A stretch of DNA of 64,000 bases from Caldilinea sp. CFX5 (lineage in GTDB: Bacteria > Chloroflexota > Anaerolineae > Caldilineales > Caldilineaceae): contig QWII01000009.1 in the NCBI GenBank assembly GCA_021405325.1, forward strand, positions 124,001-188,000, given 5' to 3'. A program made the translations under genes and the position numbers. Of the stretch, positions 27,625-36,400 are shown piece after piece; positions within the stretch are counted from its first letter, which is position 1; every line of letters starts with the position of its first letter. Under the pieces are notes generated by a model. The model was given only the letters and a program-made list of their open reading frames with translations, ran no database searches and was not told where the DNA came from.

Positions 27625-30086
27625 ACCCGTTCCTTCTCTCCCTTACGCTGCCGCTTCTTCTTCGCGCCCTCGGCATCCAATTCAGCCCGTCGTTCCGCCA
27701 TTTCCTGCAACCGTTGGGCGACCAGAAAGTTGATCGTCCCCTTTGGATAATTACCCTTGTCGTCCCGTTCACCGGCGGGCATCCCGGTCAATAGTTCAAT
27801 GCCTTCATCAATGGTTGTCACGGCATAAATATGGAACTGCCCAGCCGCCGCTGCTTCGATTACATCCTGACGTAACATTAGATGTTTGACATTGGCAATC
27901 GGGATCAGTACTCCTTGTTCGCCGGTCAGGCCACGCGCCTTACAGAGATCAAAGTAGCCCTCAATCTTCTCATTGACGCCGCCAATGGCCTGCACCTCGC
28001 CATGTTGGTTGACCGACCCCGTCACCGCCAGCGACTGCTTGATCGGCACCTCACTAATCGCCGACAGCAGCGCATAAAGTTCGGTCGAAGAGGCGCTATC
28101 GCCATCAACGCCGCCATAGGACTGCTCAAAGACCAGGCTGGCCGAAAGCGCCAGCGGACGTTCAGTGGCATAGCGGGCGCGCAGCAGGCTGGCGAGAATC
28201 AAAACCCCTTTGGAGTGGATTGGGCCGCTCATCTCCACTTCGCGCTCAATGTTGACTACATCGCCCTGCCCCATGTGAATGGTGGCGGTGATGCGCGACG
28301 CCTGGCCATACATGTAGGTGCCAAGCTGAATCACCGATAGGCCGTTGATCTGCCCCACCTTGGCGCCGGCCGTGTCCACCAAAATGGTCTGGCGCAGCAC
28401 CTCTTCCTGGGTTCGTTCGCGAATGCGATCCGAACGGTAAACTTGGGCATCAAGCGCCTGTTGCACATGGTTGGCGCTCACAATGGTCGCGCCGGCCTGT
28501 TGCGCCCAATAGTCGGCTTCCTCCATGAGGTCAAAGACCACCTGAATGCGCATACTGAGCCGCTCGGCGTCGCTCACCAGACGGGCGCTGCGTTCGATGA
28601 TGCGGGCGACGGCGCTGCTGTCAAAGGGGCGCAGCTTTTCGCGGCGGGCGACGGTGGCGATCAACTGGGCGTAAAGCTGTTCAGTTTCGGGCGTGCGCGC
28701 CAGTTCGTCGCCAAAGTCGGCGGCCACCTTAAAGAGTTCGTTGAAATCGGGGTCATACTGAGCGAGCAGGTAGTAGGTCTGGCGGTCGCCCACCATCACC
28801 ACCTTCACCTTGAGCGGGATCGGCTCCGGCTCCAGCGAGACGGTGGTGGTCAGGCTCATCATCTGGATCGGCGACTCAATGCGGATTTCGCCAAATTGTA
28901 GGGCGCGCTTTAAGCCTTCCCAAGCATAAGGGCTGGTCAGCACTTTGAGCGCATCGACAATCAAGTAGCCGCCGTTGGCGCGGTGCAGACTCCCCGGCTT
29001 GATCAAGGTGAAATCGGTGATGAGCGCGCCCATTGTCGCCATCTGCTCCACCCGCCCGACCAGATTGAGGTAAGAGGGGTTGGTTTCATAGACGACCGGC
29101 GCACCCTTGAGATCGCTGGCGTCCACCAGCAGGTTGACCTGATAGCGGCGGCGTTGGCCGGAAGCGCTAGCGCCATTGGGTAGGACGGGCGGGGCCTCCT
29201 GCCCCTCATCCGGTTTCTCTTCGCCGCTGACAAAGCCGGGCAGATTTTCGCTCACATCTTTTTGCAACGCCCGTAAAAATTCCACCACCGCCGGCTGTTC
29301 GGCATATTTCTGGTAAAAATCATCCATCAACTCATTGAGGACAAAACCGGCGACCTCCTCGTTCAAGAGGCGAAAGCGTTCGCGGAAATCACGTTCCAGG
29401 CGGGGCGCTTGAATCAGAATCTTCTGTAGACGCTCTTGCAGCACCTCGACTTCGGCCTTGATGCGATCCTGTTCCTCTTGGGGCAACTGGTTGAATTGCT
29501 CCGGCGCCAGGACATTGCCATCTTTGTAGGGCGCAAAGACCAGACCGCCAGGGGTGCGCAACAGGGTGACGCCCCGTTCGCGTGCCTGCTCCTGTAACTC
29601 ATTCAACCCTTTCTGCTGCTGCTCTTGCAGTTCCATTTCCAGCGCCTGGCGACGGGTCTGGTACTCCTCATTCTCAAAGGCCGAGGAGAGGGCGTTGCGC
29701 AGTTCTTCCACCAGCCGCTGCACATCGTTGCGCAACTCCTTGCCCATGCCCGCCGGCAGACACAAGACACGGGGACGGTAAGGCTGCTCAAAGTTGTTGA
29801 CATAACACCAATCATTGGGCGGCGGTTCGGCGGCGGCTTGATCGGCCACATAGCGCTGCACCAGCGCATGGCGTCCCGACCCGGTGGGGCCAAGGGCGAA
29901 GATGTTGTAGCCATGGCGGCTCATGCCGATGCCAAATTCAATGGCTTTGATGGCGCGATCCTGGCCGATAAACTCGCCCATGTCGGGCAGGTCATCGGTG
30001 GTTTGGAACTTCAGCGCTGCCGGGTCTGAACGGCGGTAGAGCGCCGCCGGGGATAACGCAGGTACAGACGTCATTGTCGCTCTCAT
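27621..30086 (-). CDS. LonB-like ATP-dependent protease
   Basis: An 821-residue AAA-type protease of the LonB/YcbZ-like group. A P-loop-like GPTGSGRHALVQ is near residue 50; note that the canonical GKS/T is replaced by GRH. The C-terminal Lon proteolytic domain has Ser664 in GDSAS and Lys707 in GGVNEKIEG, a 43-residue spacing equal to that of E. coli Lon. A long coiled-coil/insertion region lies between. It overlaps both neighbours by 4 nt (ATGA), as part of a four-gene operon. Confidence 0.88.
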   Translation of the reverse strand: MRATMTSVPALSPAALYRRSDPAALKFQTTDDLPDMGEFIGQDRAIKAIEFGIGMSRHGYNIFALGPTGSGRHALVQRYVADQAAAEPPPNDWCYVNNFEQPYRPRVLCLPAGMGKELRNDVQRLVEELRNALSSAFENEEYQTRRQALEMELQEQQQKGLNELQEQARERGVTLLRTPGGLVFAPYKDGNVLAPEQFNQLPQEEQDRIKAEVEVLQERLQKILIQAPRLERDFRERFRLLNEEVAGFVLNELMDDFYQKYAEQPAVVEFLRALQKDVSENLPGFVSGEEKPDEGQEAPPVLPNGASASGQRRRYQVNLLVDASDLKGAPVVYETNPSYLNLVGRVEQMATMGALITDFTLIKPGSLHRANGGYLIVDALKVLTSPYAWEGLKRALQFGEIRIESPIQMMSLTTTVSLEPEPIPLKVKVVMVGDRQTYYLLAQYDPDFNELFKVAADFGDELARTPETEQLYAQLIATVARREKLRPFDSSAVARIIERSARLVSDAERLSMRIQVVFDLMEEADYWAQQAGATIVSANHVQQALDAQVYRSDRIRERTQEEVLRQTILVDTAGAKVGQINGLSVIQLGTYMYGQASRITATIHMGQGDVVNIEREVEMSGPIHSKGVLILASLLRARYATERPLALSASLVFEQSYGGVDGDSASSTELYALLSAISEVPIKQSLAVTGSVNQHGEVQAIGGVNEKIEGYFDLCKARGLTGEQGVLIPIANVKHLMLRQDVIEAAAAGQFHIYAVTTIDEGIELLTGMPAGERDDKGNYPKGTINFLVAQRLQEMAERRAELDAEGAKKKRQRKGEKERV

Positions 30087-30703
30087 GCGTTGTTGCTCCT
30101 CATATTGAAACGATCTAGAATTGCTTGAAAAATGCCAAGCAACTTGCCAAGTTCGTTGATGTAGTAACGATTTTCATCCATCTCCACGGTGCGTTCTTGC
30201 AGGCGTAAGAATTGCCAATCTTCGCCGGTGGTCACACAACCATAGATCACAGCAATCTCATTGTTGGCGGCTTTGTTGAAGAGTTGCGCGCCAAGCATTT
30301 GGGCAATACACTGCCCCAACCCTTCTTTAATGTCATTCTTCTTGGCCTCTACAATTGAAAAGATCGGCGCCTGGATGGTAGTGGCGATCGGGCCTTTGGA
30401 CAAAATAAAATCACATTCGCCTTTTAGTCCGCGGCTTTCATCAACATCCAGTCGTTCACCGGAGAAAATGGCAAACATCTCCTGATTTCGGCGCTCCATT
30501 TCCAACAAAAGGGGTACAACAATAAATTCGGAACGGGCCTTTTCGCTGGAAGAGGAGCGCGCAAGCTTCAAACTGGTTTTTAAGGTTTCCAATAACCAGG
30601 CACTGGGCGCAAGGCTTGGCGGATCGACAAATAAAGCGCACTGACGTTCGCTGAGTTGAAACTCTTTCTTTACTTTTTCTAGCGAAAAATCCCGATAAGC
30701 CAT
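30083..30703 (-). CDS. PD-(D/E)xK nuclease-fold protein, unknown role
   Basis: A 206-residue protein. Candidate active-site residues are Glu59 (SEF), Asp98 (ECDFIL) and Glu119-x-Lys121 (VEAKKND), the order and spacing of PD-(D/E)xK nucleases. Related hypothetical proteins are, from memory, common in Cyanobacteria and Chloroflexi. It may cleave nucleic acid or be a nuclease-like regulator. It is the first gene of the operon with the LonB-like protease, overlapping it by 4 nt. Confidence 0.65.
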   Translation of the reverse strand: MAYRDFSLEKVKKEFQLSERQCALFVDPPSLAPSAWLLETLKTSLKLARSSSSEKARSEFIVVPLLLEMERRNQEMFAIFSGERLDVDESRGLKGECDFILSKGPIATTIQAPIFSIVEAKKNDIKEGLGQCIAQMLGAQLFNKAANNEIAVIYGCVTTGEDWQFLRLQERTVEMDENRYYINELGKLLGIFQAILDRFNMRSNNA

Positions 30704-30811
30704 GCCATCCCCCTTGTCTGCAACTTACTGGTTGTGCGGTCATTATAGCATAAACCAAGCGTAAGCACTCAAGTCATCGACGCCGGCATCCGCTGCCCAG
30801 CACCGTTGACG

Positions 30812-30856
30812 GAAGCCCATGCGCACCAGCACTATCCTCCGGTGCGCATGGGCTTC
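30812..30856. terminator. 16-bp hairpin downstream of the ABC-F gene
   Basis: Arms 30812-30827 and 30841-30856 are exact reverse complements with a 13-nt loop (GAAGCCCATGCGCACC). It follows the ABC-F stop by 7 bases. No T-run in the minus orientation, so termination efficiency is uncertain. Confidence 0.6.
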
Positions 30857-30863
30857 TTCCTGA

Positions 30864-32540
30864 TTATACAATCCGCCCTTTCTGCCCGGCTGTAAGAAAC
30901 TCCGCATAGCTCCCGGCGTAGGTGGTCAAGTAACCGTCGCGCACCTCCCACATCTCGGTTGCCAGGTGGGAAACGAGATAACGGTCATGGGAAACAAGCA
31001 GGATTGTCCCGTCATACTGCTCCAATACGGCCTGTAACACCTCCTGAGCCGGCAAGTCGAGATGGTTGGTCGGTTCGTCGAGCAGCAGGAAATTAGCTTC
31101 CTGCAAGGCCAGCACGGCAAAGGCCAACCGCCCCCGTTCACCGCCGCTCAATACGCCAACCGGCTTAAAGACCTCATCGGCGCGGAAGAGATAGCGGGCC
31201 AGGTGGTTGCGGGCCGCCGCTTCATCCAGCAGCGGTCGTCCCGGACGGCGCGGTACGCTCAACACCGCTTGCAACACCGTGTGCGCCGGGTTGAGGGTGT
31301 TGTGCGCCTGGGCAAAGTAGCCGATGCGCACATTGTGGCCCACCTGAATCGTGCCGGCCAGCGGCGTCACTTCGCCCAACAGAGTGCGCAGCAAGGTTGT
31401 TTTGCCGGCCCCATTCGGGCCGATCAAGGCGGCGCAACTGCCCCGTTTTAGCTTGATATCATCGACCAGGCAAAGCGGTTGGTCATAACCCACCAGGAGG
31501 TTGCGCGTCTGTAGCACCCACTGTCCACTGGGATGAGCGGCAGCCAGGGTCATCTTCATCTGCTCCCAATCGCCATCGGGGCGACGCAGCGCATTGATTC
31601 GTTCCTTCGCTTGCGCCACCCGAAAAGTGTTATTTCCGCCGAATTCAGTGGTAATACGCCGCAATTTGCCTTTCGCCATGTTATGACCACGCCCGGCGAT
31701 GTTTTTGTAGATAAATTCCATCTCTTTGTTGAGCCGCTCCTGGGTCTGGTCAAACTCCTTTTGCCGCCGCGCCCAGCGTTCGACTCGTTGCTGGGCATAG
31801 GCGCTGTAGTTGCCGCGATAGAGTTCAATCACGGTCGCACTCAGCTCCCAGATGAGGTTGACCACGGCGTCCAGAAAATAGCGGTCATGGCTCACCACGA
31901 GCAACGCGCCTTGCCACTGTTGCAACGTTGTTTCAAGCCAGGCCAGCGCGGCCATATCCAAGTGATTGGTCGGTTCGTCGAGCAACAAGAGATCCGGCTC
32001 TTCCAGCAGCAAGCGGGCCAACAAGGCGCGGGTCTGCTGGCCGCCGCTCAGGTGGCAGATGGGCATTTGCCAGTCGGTGGCGGCAAAGCCCAGCCCTTGC
32101 AATGTCTGCTCAATGCGGGTCTCGTAGGTGTAGCCGCCCTGGCGTTCATAGGTGGCTTGTAGATCGCTGTACTCGGCAAAGAGCGCGTCGCTTACCTCGC
32201 CGGTTGCCATGCGCGCTTCAATGACCGCCATCGCTTGTTCCAAGGTGTGCAACCCAGCAAAGACGGTGAGCATTTCTTCGTAAATGGTATGTTCCCGGCT
32301 GGCAAAGGTGGCTACAGCTTCTTGATGCAGATAGCCCAGTCGAATGCGCCCGGCGCGATGGACGACGCCCTGGCTGGGGCGGTCGATGCCGGCCAGGATG
32401 CGTAACAGACTGGTCTTGCCCACGCCATTGGGGCCAACCAGCCCGATCTTGTTGCCATGCTCAATCTTGGCGGCGAGGCCATGAAAGATGGTATGTTGGT
32501 CAAAGGTTTGGGTCAGATTGTAAGCGGTTAAGATCGACAT
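30864..32540 (-). CDS. ABC-F family ATPase (ribosome-associated)
   Basis: A 558-residue soluble protein with two ABC domains and no membrane segments. Walker A motifs are GLVGPNGVGKTS (N-domain) and ALIGPNGAGKTT (C-domain), and signatures LSGGQQTRAL and LSGGERGRLA each precede LLLDEPTNHLD. The linker between domains is charged and helical, as in ribosome-binding ABC-F proteins that act in the E site, either in translation control or in antibiotic protection. The upstream leader with a short peptide and two terminators favours an inducible, possibly drug-responsive, role. Confidence 0.88.
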   Translation of the reverse strand: MSILTAYNLTQTFDQHTIFHGLAAKIEHGNKIGLVGPNGVGKTSLLRILAGIDRPSQGVVHRAGRIRLGYLHQEAVATFASREHTIYEEMLTVFAGLHTLEQAMAVIEARMATGEVSDALFAEYSDLQATYERQGGYTYETRIEQTLQGLGFAATDWQMPICHLSGGQQTRALLARLLLEEPDLLLLDEPTNHLDMAALAWLETTLQQWQGALLVVSHDRYFLDAVVNLIWELSATVIELYRGNYSAYAQQRVERWARRQKEFDQTQERLNKEMEFIYKNIAGRGHNMAKGKLRRITTEFGGNNTFRVAQAKERINALRRPDGDWEQMKMTLAAAHPSGQWVLQTRNLLVGYDQPLCLVDDIKLKRGSCAALIGPNGAGKTTLLRTLLGEVTPLAGTIQVGHNVRIGYFAQAHNTLNPAHTVLQAVLSVPRRPGRPLLDEAAARNHLARYLFRADEVFKPVGVLSGGERGRLAFAVLALQEANFLLLDEPTNHLDLPAQEVLQAVLEQYDGTILLVSHDRYLVSHLATEMWEVRDGYLTTYAGSYAEFLTAGQKGRIV

Positions 32541-32662
32541 ATTGGTCTCTTCCTGTGATAGGCTCCTGTTTTGTTTGGTTCGTTGCGCTGTGATTGGCTG
32601 TGACGCAGGACGCGACGAGTGATCATTGGCTTGCTGCTGTGATGGTAGGATGCAGGTGTCAT
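32528..32662 (-). CDS. 44-residue Arg/His-rich leader ORF overlapping the ABC-F start
   Basis: An ORF of 44 codons starts at 32662 with AAAGAGGA upstream, lies directly after the second attenuator terminator, and ends at 32528, 13 nt inside the ABC-F gene. The product is rich in Arg, His, Lys, Ser and Gln. The overlap suggests translational coupling: translating this ORF could open or block the ABC-F ribosome-binding site. I do not recognise the peptide; a structural role for the protein is unlikely. Confidence 0.5.
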   Translation of the reverse strand: MTPASYHHSSKPMITRRVLRHSQSQRNEPNKTGAYHRKRPICRS

Positions 32663-32698
32663 ACGTTTGTTCCTCTTTGTTTGATCAATTGACGATAA

Positions 32699-32736
32699 AA
32701 GAAAAAGACCGCAGGCGCTGGCGGCGCCTACGGTCT
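32699..32736 (-). terminator. Attenuator terminator 2 in the ABC-F leader
   Basis: In minus orientation the stem pairs AGACCGTAGGCGC with GCGCCTGCGGTCT (13 bp, one mismatch; plus 32706-32718 and 32724-32736) and is followed by a U-rich tract (TTTTTCTTTTA). It shares GCGCCTACGG-type sequence with terminator 1, so the arms could pair alternatively. Confidence 0.8.
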
Positions 32737-32792
32737 TGGCTGACTTCCTTGCTGTTCGGTCGGGGTGACAGGGGGCAGCGGCGAATGGCAAC

Positions 32793-32828
32793 AAAAAAGC
32801 CGTAGGCGCTAGAGAAGCGACCTACGGC
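32793..32828 (-). terminator. Attenuator terminator 1 in the ABC-F leader
   Basis: In minus orientation GCCGTAGG...GCT pairs with AGCGCCTACGGC (plus 32799-32828) and is followed directly by six T. It lies 34 bases after the stop of the short leader peptide. Confidence 0.82.
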
Positions 32829-32861
32829 CCGATTACATAAAACGTGGCTTAGAAACGGCGT

Positions 32862-32894
32862 CTAAACCCTTTTGGCTGGGCTGGCGAAAGGCAT
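32862..32894 (-). CDS. 10-residue leader peptide (MPFASPAKRV)
   Basis: On the minus strand a GGGAGGAG ribosome-binding site is followed at 5-nt spacing by ATG and ten codons, then TAG, all upstream of two terminators and the ABC-F gene. This arrangement matches leader peptides that sense stalled ribosomes in attenuated antibiotic-resistance genes. No homolog is known to me; the call rests on layout and the strong ribosome-binding site. Confidence 0.65.
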   Translation of the reverse strand: MPFASPAKRV

Positions 32895-33026
32895 ACTCCT
32901 CCCTTGGTAAGTGAAGTGATATAGTCTAACCATGAGAGTGCGAACGACAACAGCCATTAGTTTGCTCAGATCATTAGTTAAAAAAGCTTATTGATAACAC
33001 AACAACTAAATACTGCCAATACAATA

Positions 33027-33299
33027 TCATGGATTGGCGACGTTGTCAACGGCGGAAAAAAGCTGACTTTTTAATTTTTCCACAAACGCTTGATGTTCGG
33101 GGCTGGCAAGTCCCTGTTGTAGTGTGGCGATCAAGCCTGCTAAATCGCGCGCCCAGAACTTAGCCGGTTCAAACCAAAGGCCAGGGAAGAGGTTGCTGCG
33201 GAAAATACCTTGGGCGTCGGCGGTAATCTCCTGGTATTCACCATTGCGCCGGGTAGACCAGCTTGTCTTCTGTTCGTAAACCTGTAAGCTGATCGTCAT
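33027..33299 (-). pseudogene. C-terminal fragment of a Uma2-family nuclease
   Basis: A 90-residue frame with YQEITADAQGIFRSNLFPGL and the LQQGLASPEHQAFVEKL tail, which in Uma2/DUF820 proteins forms the last quarter, after the catalytic domain. The catalytic PD-(D/E)xK part is absent. An ATG is present, so a short protein could be made, but I read it as a remnant. Confidence 0.55.
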
Positions 33300-33499
33300 G
33301 CTTTCTCCTAACGTTCTCCCCGTAGTTGGCGAAGGATCGTCGTAATTCTACCCTAACCCCAACCAGATGACAATTGTATGACAATCGTTGCTTGGCAGCC
33401 CATCCCGATTGGGGAACAGAGTTTATGCTATGGTAGAATAGAATTTCTTTCCCGTTTTGTAATTTAGCTTACTGATAGCTATTATCAAGGAAAACGAAT

Positions 33500-36400
33500 A
33501 TGCGTACAATTTCCCTGCTTTTCGCCTTCCTGCTCGCCGGTTGTGCTCTGCTTGGCTATACAACCATTGCCGCCGCGCAAGGGGCAAGCGGTGACATGAT
33601 CTCCCCCAAATTTGACAGCGCCCAGTGTCTGACGGTAGATGGCGCCGCCAATGCCACACCGGCCATCAAGTTGCAAGCCTGTCGCGGCGCCAACAACCAA
33701 TATTGGGTGCGCGACGTCGGCGCCAGCAAATGGCGCACGGCGCTCGACAACAACTATTGTTTGGCTACAGTTGACAACGCGCCCTCTGCCTCGGCGCCGC
33801 TTACGGTGCGTCTCTGCACCGATAGTCGCGCCCTCACCTTGGAACCCAACCCCACGCTTGCCGACAGCTACCGGATTGCCGGCACGGCCTATGTGTTAGA
33901 TACGGGCGTCTATGGCTATGTCGCTATCGCCCACCAAAATGGCTGGTCCTATCAATATTGGCGCTGGTTCCAGGACGATCTGTCGGTGGTCAATGCCCAG
34001 GGTTGCGCCATCACCTATCCCTTCCCGGCGACAGATACGGCGACCTATAACCGCGAACTTGCCTGTGATCGGGTCAGCAAAGTGCAGCCGCCCTATGTGA
34101 TGCCGGCGGCTGCTGTACGTACAACGATGTTCCCGGGCGCCGTGGCTGCCGGGTTGCCGGCTGTGACCCAATCCTTTGCCTTCAATCTACAATTTAAGGA
34201 TCATGGCTACCTGCGCATGTCGGCGCCGCCGCAAAACTGGCAAAGCACTGGGCTGTATGCGCCGCCCAACCAACTCCTCCGCGTCACGGTCAGCAATGCC
34301 GCCGCTGCGGACCTCAGCGAAGTCTATGCCCAAATTGGCGTGCATATGGATATTTTGGAGCCAACCTCCGGCAATGTGGAAGGCGGCAATTTCGACCGCC
34401 ATCCCAGCGTGGTGGTGCGCGTCAAGTTAGTACCGGGGGAAAACCTGGTGCGGTCGCCCTATGGCGGGCCGGTGATTTTGGTCTCCGAGGCATCAGTCAA
34501 CAAAACAATCGACGTAGAGGTTGCTAACGCCGTGCAGGCGCCCTATTTCAAGAGCGGCGAGACCACCGAAGCGCAATGGCTGGCCCGGCGCGCCCTTGGC
34601 ATTCCCTATGCTGAAATTGAGGGCGAGTTGGCGATCATCCATGTCCCCACCAGCGAGATCAGCAATGTAAGCTATGCCGATATTCAGGCGGTGGCGGCCT
34701 ATTACACCCAGATGGTGCGCTATCACAACGCCTTGTCGGGCTTGAGTGACAACGCCGCCCTGCCCCACCAGTCGCCGCAGGGCAAGCAGCGCCATGTCGA
34801 GGACATCCAAATCACCGCCGGCTGGGGCCATTCCGGCTTTCCGGCGATGTACTTCAATGCATGGCGTATCGGCGTCCCGGAGGAGTATATCTACCGCTCG
34901 GCGGCCTGGGGCGTCTATCATGAACTGGGCCATAACTACCAGATGGGCGGTTGGTCCTATGTCTACGGCGTCGAAGCGACGGTCAATCTCTGGTCGCTGC
35001 ACGCCCAGGAAGCCTTTTTTGGCAATTCAAGCATTGTCGATGACGGCACCTATGCCAAGGCGATTGCCATCCTTAACAATAACACGATTACCAATAAATG
35101 GGGGAGCGCCGGCGCCTTTGAACAACTGGTCTTTCTCGACCAGATCCGGCTAGCCTTTCCCCAACAGAACTGGAATTTGTGGACGCAACTCATGCGTCGC
35201 TATCGCGAAATGAGCGACACCGAATACAACGCGCTCGACACAGACCAGAAGCGGCGCGATAAATTTTTGGAAATTCTTTGCGATCTGACCAATAGCAATC
35301 TTACCCCGCATTTTGATCAGTGGACCATCGCCATTTCCAACAACACCAAGAGCTATTGCGCCACTAAACTGGCCATGACACAACAGCCCTGGACCATTGA
35401 TGGCGCCCAACCGCTCTACTACAGCGGCGGCGGCACTGGCAATATCCGGCGTGAATGGTGGACCGGTCTCCCCGGCGCCACCCTGGCTGACCTGACCAAC
35501 GCCCCCGCCTACCCCACCCAGCCGACCGGCACGGCGCTAGTGACCGGCACCCTGGAAGGCCCCCGCGACTGGGGAAGTGACTTTGGCGACCGCTTGCGTG
35601 GCTATCTCCATCCCCCTGTAACCGGCAATTACGACTTCTGGCTGGCCGGCAACGAAGCTGTGCAATTCCGCTTGAGTACGGATGAAGATCCGCTCAACAC
35701 GCAAAGCTTGCTGACTGTAGCGCAGGCTACAGGCTATCGCGGCTTTGACGATCATGTGGCGTCCATCCAGCGTTCACAACCGGTGGCGCTGGTCGCCGGG
35801 CGCAACTATTACTTTGAGGTGATCCGCAAGGAGAGCAGCGGTGGCGATCACGTTGCCGTGGCCTGGAGCATTCCAGCCGGCCCAACCACGCCACGCGAAG
35901 CGCGCAAGGTGATTGATGGCCGCTACCTCTCCCCTTATCGTGGCGATCTGGCCCTACGTAAACAACTGACAGCCGGCCAGGCCGCCACGATCCCGCCCGG
36001 CGGCGATGTCAACTTTACGATCAGTGTCTTCAACCAGAGTACGGCAACGGTGAAAAATATTCAGATCGTTGAGACGCTGCCCATCAGTTTTACCCTCAGC
36101 CCGCTCAACCAAGCCGGCCAGTGGATCAGCGGTTATCGCTATGTGCGGTTGCAGGCGCTTTCGGAGGCGGGCAATCGCGGCCCGTGGACGAGTATGGCCG
36201 AATTGAATGTATTGGATGGCAATGGTCAGCCCTTGGCACAAAATCAATGGCGTCTGCTCTATGCCGATAGCGAAAACCCCGATTCACCGGCCACCAATGC
36301 CTTTGATGGCAATCCCGCCACCCTCTGGCACACCATGTGGTGGTCGACGCCACCAGCCCATCCCCATGAAATTCAGATCGACTTGGGGGGCCGCTATACC

